Positions 20,951-35,900 are shown, counted from the stretch's first letter. The stretch: DNA of 64,000 nucleotides from Galaxea fascicularis (GCA_948470475.1 OX419337.1:40249255-40313254); one strand, 5' to 3'. Notes: generated from the letters alone by a model not told the origin. Program-made: numbers and translations.

Positions 20951-23900
20951 TTACAGTTCAAAATCACTGTCTTCGTCTTCTGACTCTGAATTGTCAAGCT
21001 GCAAAACAAGATGCAGGAAAAGTAACATGAATAATTTGTCAAAAAATTCACGTTTTAAAGGGTGGAATGCATGGCCATACAGCCAAAAAATGTACTGTGG
21101 CGCAAAAATATATACTGTGTCGGACAAAAGGGGCGAAAACCGCGATAGCTAGCCTTAAGGAAAATTGAATTGTTTTTAGAGAGGAAAGCTTTTCGATCAC
21201 GACCCATAGACGCAGGGAGATCTATTCTTCACCTTCATTTTCATTTGCAGACACGTACCAAAAGGGTTACCGGTTTTATCACAACTTCACCACAAAGAGC
21301 TGCTAACTACTTAAGTATAAAAATGTTGTTACTAAGTACAGTATTCGGCTTTCTAGAAATAACACTAATACACGTTAAAACACATTTTCACAAACGGTAT
21401 TTGAAGTTACCTCCTCAAGTTCTTCCTCGGTGTAGAACTTTGTCAACAATTTACGCAGAGGAATCAGGCAGATTATGAAGAAAGGGAAAGATGGTGCGAG
21501 CGATGTTAACTTGACCGCCACCAAGAACGCCAAAGCCAGTATTTGAATTATTGTGTAGACGTGTATCTTTCTGGTTTTCACCTAAACACAGCAAAAACAA
21601 GAGGCTAAAATAAGCCTTAACTCAGGTCTGCAAAAATGGTTCCCTCGATTAGCGCTAAACGAAAGAAGAGACACGTCTGTCCTTAGGCGATACATCTCTT
21701 CAGCTTTCTACCAATCACAGAACAGCTTGCCACGTAGCAAACCACACAAGAGGGGAAGATTGCTTAGAGCGACTTTTCGTTCGAAAAGGTGTGTGCGTAA
21801 GTGGTAACACCCCCACCCAGCAAGACCATGGTAGTTTGCCCGTGCTTCATAACTTACCTTCCTCACGTATCCGACGTCAGGGTGATGTTTAGCGGGCATG
21901 AACATCATAACAAATCTGTCCATCATTTGCAGTCCATACATTGAACAGATACCAAGATACAACAAAACACCGAAAAAAATTGGAATGGGAATCAGATGCA
22001 GGCCTGGCGCTAGCAGAATGGAGAGACCTGAAACAGGGAAAGTAGAAATATAGCGTTAAGTAGGGGAGTTGCATTTATTTCTCCATAAGGCAAATGTATA
22101 AGGGAAAGTACATAATAAGAGAAAAAGGGCAAAAGGTGCTTAAAACAAATAACAGGCCTAGCAGGAGCAGAATGATCAGGCGTGAAATGAGAGGATAGAC
22201 AAAATGTGAGAAGAATGAAAATATACGCTGGCGTTAGCAGGAAGGACGAATGCTCATTTCTCCTCCCAGTCAAATATCTATGAATGCCGTGACTCTAACT
22301 ATTATTTGAGGTAATTATTTAAAACAGTTCGAAATTCACTCAGAGATCCTACTTTCCTGGCATTATGGGGCAGACTGTTCCAGAGGACCGCACCACTGTA
22401 GTAAAAAGTATCACGAAACTAGTTTGTGCCTAGTAAAGGAACTGCAAGTTTCAGAATCAAGGAGTGAGTTTGGCGTGACATCATTACGGTTCACAAATTT
22501 CGAAAGTAAATACTCCGGGGCAAGGCCATGATGGATTTATAGACAACCCGGAAAGCTTTTTGTAAATTATGCTGAGTACTAAGATTTCTCCATCCCAGAG
22601 ACTCGAAAAGAAAAGAAGCATCAGTATCAAAGCTAGAGTAGGTCAACAGCCTGGCTACACGATTTTGGAGCCTTTGTAGCTTACTGGAAAGCTTTATGGA
22701 ACAATTTCCCCAGACGACACTACAACAATCGAAGTGTTGTTGAATTGAAATATTGTAAATGCAAAGAAGGGTCGACGGGGGTACAAACTGTCTCACCCGT
22801 TTAAAGGGCTGCAATACTGGATGCGATCTTTTTGGCCAATTTATCGATACGATCGTTCCAGGTAAGATTTTCATCTATGATAACTCCTAGAGATTTACTT
22901 ATAGAAACTTGGTTAACGGGAGTTCCATTAATTTACAAAGGCTGGAGATGAAGTCAAGGGGACAAACTTTTGCCTCGAGCCGATAAACATGAATTAGGTC
23001 TCAACCATATTCAGCGTAAGTTTGTTTGCAAGTGGCCACTTTCTGATGTTTTCCAAAATATAATCTTGAATGGCATTAATATCGACACCAGCACAAGTAT
23101 GGAAATGAGAGACAATTCGGTAGGTCATTTATGTATAACAAGAACAAGAACAAGTCTCGACAATCCCACAGTTAAAAAGGGGTTTGTGAATAGTCTAGGA
23201 TTCAACCTATACTCACCTGTTAGGATGTGTATAATGATATTTGTTACCCGCTGCTCCTTCACTTCAAGAAGACGCGGTTTCTCTCCAGGTGCGTGTGATG
23301 TGCTCCATATGGACAGTGCATTCACATGAGAAGCTGAGCGTACGGTGTCTGCGCACATCCATGGCAAGCCCAACAGTGAACACCCAAACGCCAAGACTCC
23401 CACAACAACCAGATCCAAATTGTAACCAGGACCCTTTCGTAATTTATGCTCTTTCTTGCTCAAAAGAACACCAGTCATTTCAGTTTCCATGAACAGCAAG
23501 ATGCCAACGAAAATGGCGGGTATGATTGCAGCAAAGATCCAGGGCATTGACATGCCGGTTTTCATCCCCCCGGGGTTAATGAACCAGTCCCTGTCAGGAT
23601 GTGTCGGATGGAAGCCATAGATCAGTGTATTGTTAATGGAGACATGCGGAGTAATAACTTTGTCTCCCAGAGCAAAATCAAGAACAGCCATGCAAACCAT
23701 AGCTATCACCACGCTGGAATCGCTGACGAGTCTTCTGGACTGCAACAAAGCAATTCAAAACATTGTTTAGAACACCGTTTTATTTCTCATATGAAAGCTA
23801 CTGAGCAGCAACTTTCCTGTGGTGCTGTTTTTTATGTGAAAAAACTGATTCTTGCGTTACATGTAAGTCCATTGACATGAACATTTAGTGTCTAAAGAAC

Positions 23901-26900
23901 TCTGCAGCAAAAAACCAACCACGAAAAAATTGAACAAACCCGTTTTCCAAAAAAGTGGCTTGTCCGAAACTTGCGCATGTAGAAGGCCACGAAGAAGGTT
24001 CCAAGAACCAATATGGTGGATAGCAAAGCCGTGTTAGGCTCTCCCTTCACTTCATCCCCGTAAGATTTCCCGGACCCTTTACGGCTTAGAGGATTCTTCT
24101 TGTATAGCTGCAAAACAATTTTTTCCATAATTAAATCTCAGAACGCAATTACCGACGGAAATTCCTGTAAATTCTACACAGTATTCCTACTTTAGTAGTT
24201 TTGTAGCTGCATTACTACTACAGTTGAGCTTTAAACTGAGGTAAGTTACTTAGTTGTGTAACAGCTTTAGTATTGCCCATTTCTTAAAAGCTTTCAGAAT
24301 TTAACCAATAAGTGGGCTTTTATCGTATCTTTAGGCTACCCCTTCCTTAGTGAATAATTCTGGAATAATTCAAAGGGTTTCTAATATTTCCGAAACTCTG
24401 TCCTCTCCCTTACCTACTCTCGTACATTTCCCAACCATAAACTCTCTAGTTCCCATAATTCTCACCTTAATCAGCAATGCAATTGGTTCATAAATAAAGA
24501 TTGCAGATATGAGTAGTTCAAAGATGTCCTCAGTGAAGCGGGTGAAATATTTGATCAAGAAGCAGCCTTCCAAGGCAACCACACCAAACAGAATGATCAT
24601 AACCCAGAAACCAATCCAACAGCGCCACGTGAGGAACTCCACGTTATAATCCTTACAAAACTGAAAGGTAATGCAGAATAAAGGTACTAAAATGAGAACT
24701 TCTAATCCAAGTCAAGGTACACTACAGTACTTCAGTACATGAAATACCTTATGAGGGAGGGGGATGTTACCCTCACATCAGCCAGCAATCATCTACAAAA
24801 ATTTGAAATGGATGAAAAGCAAAGATTATAGCAAAACTCTTTGGTACTGGTCTGTCGTAAAAACTGAAAGGAGCAAGGAAATGCTAAGTGAGACTGGGAA
24901 GAGACACCTAAGAATGTGCTACGAACACTCACAAGAATCCAAGCTTTGGAGGCCTTGCACCATGAAAATTTGAACTTACAGCGATTCGTGGCTTCTCCGT
25001 AAATTGCAAGGCAAAAGAATGAATACTACACAGTATAATTTAAAGTTACGCCAGCTAAGTAAAGCAGTACTTTACATGAACGTGCGGCGTTCCTGCCCAC
25101 ACTTTTATATGTAAACACCACTTTTTATGACAGTTAAATTAAACACTTTATGTTCTGTTTTGCGGAAGAACGTGGTGCAAAATAAAGAAATTATCCTTCG
25201 AGATCAGCCCAATTCTTCTCACCGTGTGCCATCTCATTTCCCTTTGTTGTACTCAATAGGAGTTTAATTCTGATACTTACATCATAAATACTCTGTTCAA
25301 AGACCAATATGGGACCAGTGGCTCCTATGATCATCATCGGCTGTCCAGCAAACAGTCCCAAGAGTATGCTGCAAGCAGAGGCTGCAACAATCACTTCTGT
25401 CAGCCCCAGCCAGCCATCTGTCTTGTCTTCAAGGAGACCACCAAATGCAATATTTGTGGCGAACAAAGCAAAGTACAGAAAGAGAGATGCAAACAGACTA
25501 TGTAGATTGAATCCATCTCTGAAATCGCTGAGGTAGAACTTTCCACGGCGCTTGATGTCTTGGAATAGACCACCAAAAAACGTGCCTGTTCGCAGCAAGG
25601 CAGAGTCTCCCTCTGAGTGAGAAGATGATACTAGAGGAAGTAAAGCAAGTAGTACTTAAATCAAATTGTTGTTTTGTCAGTTATAAAAAGAAACAACATA
25701 TGCGACACTTGACGACTTTAATATTCAAATGATTTTAAATTCTTCAAGCGTAGTTGAAACATTAACCATCAACGAGTTAAAAAGAAAAGTCGTTACAAAT
25801 TGATGGCAATCTGAAGGTGACATAGGGCAGATGACTAAATATTACGGACTACAGGCTTAAAATAGCACCACATCGCTCAGCTGGGTCAAAACTTGGATGA
25901 AATTTATCTCTCCAATTTGTTGGGGTGACGCATCACTGCTGATGAGAAGGTAAACACCATAGTCTTACCAGCCTTGGCCATCTTTCTCCTGAGTGCTATG
26001 GCTCTGCTTTGCGCAATGAGGATGGGTAACAGCACATTTCTATCCCAGTTGCCTGGTGGCAATACTACAGTATCCTCGAGAAACTCATTTATAGCTGTTA
26101 GGAGATGCTCACGAGAATCTGCACGGTATGCAACATCATGAAAAGCCTAAAACAATAGAGCATCCAGGAATTACTTGGTGATGAGGACGACAACAGTGGT
26201 GGAGTAAATAATAGCAAAGTATCAACTTCCTTAGTTTATGATGTTTGATGTCCATCTGTAAATCTGGTATTCTCCCAATCAGTGTTCGCGTTTATGCACA
26301 AATTGTGCATATACTTACAGTCGAATCGCTGCCGTAAGCGACCACCCAAAATGTCAAGTCTTAGTGGTCGCTTACGAGAGGTCAGGCCACAGGGGGTCTG
26401 AATTTTGCGTATTCGCAAACGGTAAATGTGAGGACGTTGACCTTTTGTTATTTTTCATCTACACCCATAGTAATACCTTTTAGTGGCCACAAAGATATTG
26501 CGACTGATCCAAAATATTCTCAGAAAAAATCTTGGGATCAATGGTGATTAGACTACCATCTGCGAGACACCAGTAAGCAATTTTTTTCTTGTTACTTCAA
26601 GTGCAAAACAAACTGTCGCGTTTGTTACAGACATCATAATAAATCAAAATATCATCAAAGTCTGTCTATAGGTCTTTTACCTACTCAGATACTAAACTCT
26701 TTACAACAACCTAAATACTGCTAGAAAACGTTTAAGCTCAATTAAGTCATTTTCAAACAATTACTGGTCTGACATGTGTAGATTTTTTGTAATACAATAA
26801 TGTTTTAAATTAGTACTTGTAATTTGTTGACGTTACAGTTTCGCCACAATTTTTTCTGAGTAAAAATTTTAAAAAAAGGTTGATAGTCATGCATGTACAT

Positions 26901-29900
26901 GCGTAGTATTCACATGATAAAAGCGTTGTCCCTACAAGGGATTCAGGCTGATAAAAGTTAATTTCAGTACATTTTGTGCATGTGTGTTTTAGCAATATTT
27001 TGTTTCAATGCTTTATTCATGTGGTAAAGTTATTTTCGGGAGGAAGTTCCGGTAGCTCCGACTGTGAGATTTACGTCCGATTTTAATTTAGTTAAATGTC
27101 AATTTAACAAAGTTAGCCGCCACGAGCTTTGTGCATGGCCAGCGGTCAATCTCACAAGTGCAGGCTCACGTGGAACGTTGCAGCTCGATCTTCATGTTTT
27201 CAGTGCAGTTTTGGACCGGGCATTTTCAGTGGCCCTGAGCGGTTTGGCGCTGTTGTTTTCAAGCATTCCCCCACCCTTGTTGATTTTATTTCCCCCCTCC
27301 ACTGATCTAATCAGTGTTGACGGGTGCCTGGAATGGGGGCTCATGGCTGGGTTGCAGGGATTTGCCAGCCATGGGGGCTGTATTCTATCTGGGGGCTGGC
27401 TGGACACAGTGGAAGCCCCTGGATACTCCAGGCACCCACCTTCCATTTTAAGCGAGGCAGCGGTTAATGTATGATATGGCAAATGTTACAGCAGAGAGAT
27501 ACAGCAGGGAGAGATACAGCAGATTTTGTGTCAAGTGGTCGCCTACGGGGGTTAAAAAAAAAAATAGAAAATTTGAAACAGTCATCTCTAAAAAGTGTTC
27601 ATTTACGAGAGGTGGCCGCTTAGGAGAGGTGGTCGCTTACAAGAGGTTCCAAATATAGTGGTTTGACTAGAAAACTTTCGATATTTTGGAAAACTGGGGT
27701 CCGTTTCTCGAAAGTTCCGGTAGCTTAATGGGCCCGCAAACCATATTTTGAACTCAAAATCTCAAGAAATGTAGGGTGTCTTCTGACCTCTAATGAAGTC
27801 CATTTTGTTTCTTTAGCTGATAACTCATTTACTGTACAATTTTCAAAAATTTTGAAACTCCCATCTGGAATGGAAAACAAAACTGTTTAAAGGGCCGGGT
27901 AAATTACCGAGAGCTTCGAGAAACGGTCCCCTGGTCGGTTAAGAAAGGTGGTTGCCTACGAGAGGTGGAAGACACAAACATGGGGCCTGACACCCTAAAA
28001 TTTTGAAGTTGAGGGGCCCAGGAAGCATTATTTTCTAAGACCTAGTGCGAGCACTGCTCCCAATCTACTTATGGGTATGAAAAGGTCAGACTGTAACAAA
28101 GGTCTACAAACAGTAAAGCAGGTTTTCAGTGTTACTTATTGTACAAGGAATGAGGTTGTGATTTAATATTCAGTCAAACCCAAAGATCATCCAAAATGCC
28201 ACAAATAAATTAGCAATTATTGATGGTATTGCCATATACCTGGTCTGACATCAAAGTTGCAATAGAGCGTCCAATTTGATGGTATGATTCTTTATTTGAG
28301 CTTGGACCCAACATGACAAACAGGAACCTAACAGGAATAGACACCTCTGAGACCTGCCCTAGGTCACACCCTTTAGCCAGACGGACAAACGCAAGTACTG
28401 AGTGTTGGAGCTCATCTAGTGTGCCCACAAGGACATTTGTAGCCTCCGCACCCTCTGGAATTCTACACTTGACATCTGATTCTTGTTCATCCAAAGCAGA
28501 ATCTAGTGCATGTGGATCCTTCTACAAAATAAAAAGTAAACACACATGAAAATATTTAGTAGTGTCTTTTTTACTGAGTTATTCTCATTTTAACATATTT
28601 GTATACAGTAAATACTCTGCCTGAAACCCTCATTAGTGAATCTAGAGGGCTTATTCATAGACTCTGATAAACTAAGACAACCTACAATTACTATTTATCA
28701 AATTTACACATTTATCAAACAGCTTAACTAAGAGGAAGGCAACAGACACAGCATTCAATGTATAATAAACAGGGGGCATTGACAGGATCAGTTGCAATTT
28801 GGCAGGAATGGGCACTACACACAAAATTTTCCTACTAAATACACCAAATCACTTACTTATTCCCTAAATAACATTCAGTATTCCTATCATTACAGAAGTT
28901 AGACTTGCTGTCAGTGGTGATTCAATCTAACAGTTTTATCTTCCTCCTCAGTTTTCTTCAATCCAGGTAGGAGCATGGAGCCAACAGCCATCTCAGAGTA
29001 AGTCTCAAATAAGCAACTGAGGCTTTTGCAATAACAGGATAGTTATAGCCTAGTGCCTAGCTTCCACCCAGCAGCTGGTAGATGAAAAGTTGGTTGGACC
29101 ACAACACCAGTAACTATGTTCCCTACTTTAGTGATCAGTATGTCGGTTCTTTTTCATCACATTCACATTATTTTTACAAGTGGAGGTGAAGACCAACAAC
29201 ATAAATTATGTTACTGCCAATCAACACAACTGTCTTAACTGATTAAGGCAGGTGTTGAGCATACAGCCAGCATGATCTTACCAATATTATTTTCAGACCC
29301 TGGTTTTTGGTTCAGTCCATGATGTGAACCAGTCTGATGCTTTTACTAAGTGAGACCAGTGGGTGGCAGTAGCAGTTTTATGTTGTTTAACAATATTAAT
29401 GAATTTTATATTTCCTTGAACATAAACACTGATCCAGTTGCTTACCTGTTTATTCATAATTAACAGATATAATTCTCAAAATAGCTAGAAAGAAAGACAT
29501 AAACACAGCTAATTATAACATAATTATAACCTAACCTTCCCAGGAGCACTGTCTTTTGAGCCATCCATTTTCAATCGAATGCTTCCATTCCCTATTCCTT
29601 CTCTCTCAGCATTGTATCCTAAATTATCTGTACCAACTCCAATTTTCCTCTTTTTCTTGGAAGATGAGCGGCGTGCTATGCCGGGTTGTTGATGTTGATG
29701 TCTGTGCTGTAAAAGCAATGCTGTCAATACCTTTTTACTGTCCTCCTGATCCAGTTGGTCTGTGAGAACCATGTTTTCGACTACTGCTTGGGCTATGCTT
29801 GGTAAATCAAATTTCTCCAGGTCCAAAAGTACAGTGCCTAGAGGACAAAAACCATGTAATAAACTGAGTTTACAGTATACCACATTACTTACTATGCAAG

Positions 29901-32900
29901 CACTATGTTGAAGATGTGAAGACCATGAATAACAAGCAAGCTGCCTGTCTAAGTGATACTACGACTAGACAAAAACCTTTTCATTACAGAAGGAAAGCAG
30001 CTTCTAAAGATCAGATATTTCATATACATCATTCACAGAAGGAAAAAAATTGGAATTTTTCATTATACTGAATTACAAGCTATTTAGACATTTCAATAAG
30101 CAGTATTCATGGTTGGATCTCTATAGATTTGTTTGCTTCAGGCTCCAACAAGTGCCCCTCAGAAACTCAGTGAATGGCCTGATCTTTGAAAGTTGTCACA
30201 GTGCATTTGCTTGGCAAATGTTAGAATTATTTAGTTGTTAGAATTATTGTGACTATTAGGTTCTTTCCTTGGTTTGGAACATAATTAAATAATATTATTA
30301 TTTAATAATGATTGACACCGTCCCAAAGCCAAAAAAGTCATTCAAAGGAAATCTCTTCAGCAAGAAACTAGACAAGAGGATGTACATGAATCATACCTTT
30401 TTCCAACCCTTTCCTTAACTCAAGCAAACTATGGAATGTTAATGAGGCAACATGTGGCCTTCCCCAACGGTTAGAGTCCTCCACATTTTCCTCAAATTTT
30501 ATCCAACGAGCAGTTTCCTTCCATTCCATTTGTTCTCCATTTTTTGTTAATTCTTCCAGCTCAACAAATGCCTCAAATGTAACAAACAATTCTTGTAAGT
30601 AATCCTATGGCATGTACACAGTCACTGTAAAAAGTGATCTGGCAGTAAATTGAAGGGAAAGGTACAGAAACTACTATGTTACTGGATCAACCTGCTCAAA
30701 ACTGTTGAGAAGAGTCAACTTCAAAGTGTTTCTAGGTGTAAACAATAATCTGCTGAATTTAAGCCCCATCCCAAATGGATATTCTCAATTTGCACTGTGT
30801 CAACATTTAATAATAAAGTAATAAAAAACGCGCCGAGTGCATTGTTGAGTTATATAAGCACGCAGGAATTTTAAGAACACGAGAGAAGTGCCTAGAGAAG
30901 CACGAGCCGAAGGCGAGTGCTTCTGGCACTTCTTGAGTGTTCTATAAAATTCCCAAGTGCTTATATAACTCAACAATGTACGAGGAACAAGTTTTTTATT
31001 TCTTTTATAAAATGTCTCGGAGATTTCAGCGAGCTTTCATACCTATTTGCTCGCGCACGAGCTTGTGATGTAGGCAGCATGCATTATAACTCAACAGTGC
31101 ATGCGTGTGACGTAGAGAGTGTGCTTTATCGGGATATAATGAACTCGATTCTACAAATCACAGCGTGCGTAACTCTTCCAACATTTTATAATAAATAATA
31201 ATGTTACTTTACTTCCAGTTGGACTTTAGAGTAGAATTGTTGTGCTAATCTCTCTGACACAACACATACAGAAACAGAGTTAGGAATCCCAACTGGCAAA
31301 TAGGCAGATCTGTCGGCTATTTATGAAGATGACCAATGAGTTGAACCAGGCACTTACCCAGAACAACAGTGGCTAGTGACCAGAGTGGGATTTGAACCCA
31401 GGTCACCGCATTGAAATCCCGCACCCTAAACCACTGGACCATCCTGCCTCCTACTAACAAAGCTTTTAGAAATTCAAAATTGAGAACGAAGTGGGGGAGG
31501 GAGAAGTTGCTTAAGCGATACCATTGAGGCACACATTATAATCAATACTGGAGTATTCCGGGTGCTGTTTTTGCATGTAGTTTAGCAGGACTAGCAAGTA
31601 CAGTAAAGAAGGCACGCAGACCTGTATACAGACATGCAGTCAGAGAAAGAAGGGATAGGGAGGTTGGAAATGGACAGATAAATAGACATCTTAAGTTAAT
31701 TACACAAGAGTGCACCTAGTGTGAAGACAGAGTGAACATCAACTGGATCAATCAATTTCTGATTCTGTGCAAACTGAGGTTATCCAAATAAAAAAGTTGA
31801 AAAGAAGCACAGTATACCTCATGTGGTTTGCGGTCATACATTGTAGGAAACTTCTCCAGACTAGCATTGATGTCTGTGCTGCTGAAAAGAGTTTGCATTC
31901 CTGAAATCTTCCTTGGTGGTAGTGTAGATTTCCGCCCTTCATAGAATAACCACAATGTTAAAATGCTCCTTTTAATAATAATACAACAGGAATAATTATT
32001 ATTCCTGTTGTATCTCAAGTCACTCTCTAAAGCCGTTTTTTTTTCAAGAGGAATGGTGGTAAGTTAGTAAACCTGTCAAACCATCAATGGAAATACCACA
32101 GGATCAATCCTGGTGTTTGTGGCTTCCAACTCACCATTGTGACAGGCAAATGTAGTGAAGACAAGAGGAAACTCAAGCTCTTGCATACATCATACTATAC
32201 TCTGGTTTTTGCCATTAAATAAATTGATCAAATGACTCACAGTTGTTCAGTCCTATGCTACATGTAATTTTAAAATTTTGTATCAATTGAAAAGAGATTT
32301 GCAATTTAAGGGTTGTACTTGATCTTGAACTGCACTTAATCACTAAAAAGCCTCTACTGGGAATGTGTTCAATAAAATGTATGTATGTATGTTTGCATAG
32401 CATGCTGATTTGACTGTTTACAGGAACAACAAAACTGCCCCATGCATACCAAGGGAAAAACTAAAACTTTTCACTTTGTTAGCATTTTTTTTTTACATTT
32501 TAACATTAGATTTTTTATAAACCTACCTGCCACATCAATATCAATGTCTAAAGGATCTGTTTCTCCCAAAACATTTCTGTCATCTTTCTCCAAAGCCAGT
32601 CGTTCATGTATACTTTCAATGTCCTTTTGAGTCACTGAACCTTTCTTTACCCTATCTTCAAACTGTTCCCTCTCGTGCTTTGTTCTGTAGTGCTGAGAAT
32701 GATGAAATTGTTCCACCAAATCTGCATGCTGATCCTGTGCTGCACGAGAACGGCATTCATCAACAGTTGGCATGTCCACTCCCTCGTATGCTGGCATATC
32801 TCTACCATCAAAGGAATTGTGAGTTCCTCCCTCACTGATTTTAGGGAGGTAACCAAGGCTTCGCTTCCGATCCACTGTACTAGTGTTCTCTCCTTTAACC

Positions 32901-32902
32901 AT
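20951..32902 (-). CDS. SLC4A2-like: SLC4 anion exchanger (AE2-like)
   Basis: Thirteen coding exons give 1029 residues: 32527-32902, 31818-31936, 30397-30604, 29536-29837, 28240-28521, 25969-26146, 25281-25630, 24466-24660, 23940-24107, 23217-23739, 21858-22027, 21411-21581 and 20951-20998. All junctions keep phase and have GT/AG. Residues 1 to about 500 are the cytosolic band 3 domain ([40 protein letters not shown]). The rest is the membrane domain: [31 protein letters not shown], then a short loop to PNTALLS. Glu811, in FMETEM, aligns with AE1 Glu681; sodium-driven members usually have Asp there. Together with the short third loop and the PNTALLS and ATVRS-like blocks this points to sodium-independent chloride/bicarbonate exchange. 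The tail, [15 protein letters not shown], starts like the LDADD motif of AE1 and is very acidic. N762 is a possible glycosylation site. An in-frame TAA 12 bases upstream and a good Kozak context support the start. In corals SLC4 proteins move bicarbonate for pH control, calcification and symbiosis. Confidence 0.9.
22478..22945 (-). pseudogene. LINE reverse transcriptase remnant in SLC4 intron
   Basis: On the reverse strand it reads [19 protein letters not shown], then [11 protein letters not shown], and after a frameshift [20 protein letters not shown] and [20 protein letters not shown]. These are the connection and thumb blocks of a LINE ORF2. It is 5'-truncated, frameshifted and in the same orientation as the host gene. 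It lies in the intron between exons 10 and 11 of SLC4. Confidence 0.8.
26318..27669. mobile_element. Possible TIR element with GCGACCACC subterminal words
   Basis: The left end reads CAGTCGAATC and is followed by GTAAGCGACCACC. The right end, reverse-complemented, reads TAGTCAAACC and also contains GTAAGCGACCACC. The words GTGGTCGCTTACGAGAGG and variants recur near 26365 and 27560-27650. The ends are diverged and I could not settle the target duplication. It occupies most of the 2-kb SLC4 intron between exons 5 and 6. Confidence 0.4.
31283..31455 (-). repeat. tRNA-derived SINE, family B (copy 1)
   Basis: The reverse strand has box A (GATGGTCCAGTGGTTTAGGG) and box B (GGGTTCAAATCCC) at tRNA-like spacing, followed by a body containing GGGTAAGTGCCTGGTTCAAC. 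A second copy lies at 56687-56838. It sits in an SLC4 intron. Confidence 0.7.
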
Positions 32903-32999
32903 TATTACACAGTTTTAGCCAGGACGCAGCACCAAATAATGTCAGATTTCTATTGAAAGACCTGCCCTCAGTGACCTAACAATGGCAATGATAAAAAAA

Positions 33000-35900
33000 A
33001 AGATCTTCAGTAATTTAAGTTTTACTGTGCGAATCCAAAAACCATGAACACTTTGATTTCATTTTGACATTTCCCATTGTGCAGCAACCAATCAGAGGTG
33101 TCATGAAACCACAATCTAATTGCCATTACTGTTTGCAGTTTAGTTTTCTTGTACGCGATTGGCTTTTTGCTTGAAACACAAGAACATTCCATAAACATTT
33201 CTATTGTTCATGGTTTTCGGATTTTCACAGTTAAAAGGGTATGTGCTTAATAATTTTCTACTGTTTTTCAGTATCAGTTATACAAAGATCAATGCTGCTT
33301 AGCTGGTGAACGTATTGTCACACTGACCCTTCTAAGTATAATGGAAAATTCTGAACATTTGAGAGGGCAAACATTTCTTTCTAATGTCCATTTAAATTTC
33401 AAGATAAACTGATTATTCAAATACTGTTAACATAAAACTATAACAATGACTTTCTATCACTATTTTATATAAAGTCAATTCATACTCATAGCCAGAGATG
33501 ACTCCCCCTACATTGTATCTAGCAAAGAGAACTTAAATCTGAACAAGAAGAATGTAATTGACTTTCAGGCACACAAAAAGCTTACCTTAAACCAACATGT
33601 ATGTGGCAATAACAATTACTGTTAGATTTATCGACACACCAGGTAGATTTGAATAACCTTGGGACTAAATGCTGATACAAAGCAAGATGACATTGATGTC
33701 ACACTATGAGAACAAATATCAGCAAAGACTTCACACAGGCTGCTGATTAACTCAAGGAATTACATAAGTTACATCCTATGCCCAAGTACCTTCTTGTCCG
33801 TTAAGATGTTTATAACCACATTACTTTTCTTCTAAGTAAGGGCAATAATTTAACAGTGTTACCTGAATTTTGTCAACTAAAAAAGTTACCACATCCTACC
33901 CTACACAATTCTGCATCTTGATTGCATAACTGATTACGACCATTCAGGCACAATTTTCAAACTCGTGTTATCAGCAACTCATATTTTGTTGCAGTCAGTC
34001 AATCACTGATATATTCTACTCAAGATGCACTGGAAGCCATATGACTAATGGTGCTATATTTTGACAACTTCTGAGTAATGACCAATTCAAATATATAGTG
34101 AAAATGCCTTCTCTGGATTTCATCTATTACTGTGCATGTGTAATTCATATCATTTCATTTTCCAGTGTACTACAAGCATAAATCTGGTTTGTGAAAGACT
34201 TGAAATGGTCAAAAGCTTTATACAATGTACTGCAGTTTTGCTGACTGTTTCATGACTCTCAATAATGATATTACCTGCCAAATACAGTCTTTTTCTGTTG
34301 CAGGTAATGGGTTTCAATATTTTAACACTGTTTCCTCATGACAATATTCAGTAAAAATTTGAGCAACATAACTACTCTGTATTAGCATTTGAAATGACAG
34401 TACACTTTCTAAGATTATAACAACATCATAAAAATTAAACTATCTTATGCCAAGGTTTTCGTAACTCACATAACTATACTAAATAATATGTCAAAAGTTT
34501 TGATTCCAAAAAATTCACCACATTTGAGGGGCAAATTCTCTTTAGGCCTCAGAAATTTTAATCTTGTTATCTGTGTTAAGTTTTCTAACATGCATGGAAC
34601 ACATTCTGAACTACTAAACACAACATTTGTCATCCTTATCATGGCTAACTGGTTGAACCAATTTATCTAGTTCAAGGTCAGAACAGCCTGGCTTCTAACA
34701 AAATGACAATCCAGCCAGTCAAACTAAACCCTACAATGTTTATAGTGTTAATCCAATCCATTGCAAATGTAGTCCAGATCAAACAATTCCATAAAATTAC
34801 AAATTTTGATCATTTTAAGAATTTGAGGAAGTTTACTTGCTGCAGATTAGATACCATCAGTCTGATAATAAAATAATAATCACATGTTTAATATTTTTCC
34901 TGCTGGTTGTGAAGACATGTTTAAATAATTTGAATCTAATATGCTATTCAGTGTTTAATATCACACTTACATGTAATGTGAGAAAATAAGAAAACTGCTT
35001 CATTCAACATTTCAAATGGATTCAAATAGGAATTACCGCTATACCAAAAATTAATGGCAAAGAAAGAGACACCTTTAATAGCCATTTTAAAAAGTCATTT
35101 TGTCTAATGAACACCCAAATATTTGAAAATTGCATAAAATGATAATAAATTCACACACACATACATATATATTGTACTACACATTTAGCTGGTGATAGCT
35201 TGTCACTTTTGACCAATGATTCAGTTTAGATACCATGTTCATCTTTGCTACTTTCCAAGTCTGACTATTTCAAAGCTTTGAATTCATTTATTTTCCAACG
35301 TGAGTCTAAGCCTTTACAATGACCTTGGTATAACCTAGCCAGCTGACAGGAATGAATGAGAAAATTGAAGCAGACATGGATGATTATATGTACTAATATT
35401 ATCACATCAGGGTTAACCAATATTATTAATAATCTTACATCTTAGATATTGTTGCAAGTATTTTTAACCTTTGCTTTTGATATTATGCATTGGGACAGAG
35501 CTTATTAACAATGACAGCTAAAGCTACTGAAAATCTTTAAATCATAAACATATTAATATTATAACATTATTAAGATAAACCTATTCAGAAAAGCAGTTAA
35601 ATGTGAATAACTTTAATAATATTATGATGTAATTCCTACAAATGAATTGGCAAAAAAAATACAGATTTTTCAATCATAATCCATTAGTTTGCTCACAGTT
35701 AGACATTTTTTCTCAGCACCTTCCTGCAGTGGAAGAACTAAAACTTTAACTCTATCAGAATTGCAAAGAAGAGCAACACAGAGAAATTACATACCTGACA
35801 AAGAAGAATTACCATATGTAATATCTTAGTATGACTGCACAAGTCTTGCACATAATATATTGCAAAGCTTGAGATGTCATATAAAAATAATTTTTTTAAA

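Noticed and set aside
23125..23748. A single 207-codon minus-strand gene
   Set aside because: It is SLC4 exon 10 plus intron sequence; the true exon is 23217-23739.
27064..27482. Plus- and minus-strand frames of 136 and 96 codons
   Set aside because: They overlap each other within a repeat-rich SLC4 intron, with an inverted GGGTGCCTGGA motif at both sides, and have no recognisable domain or splice context.
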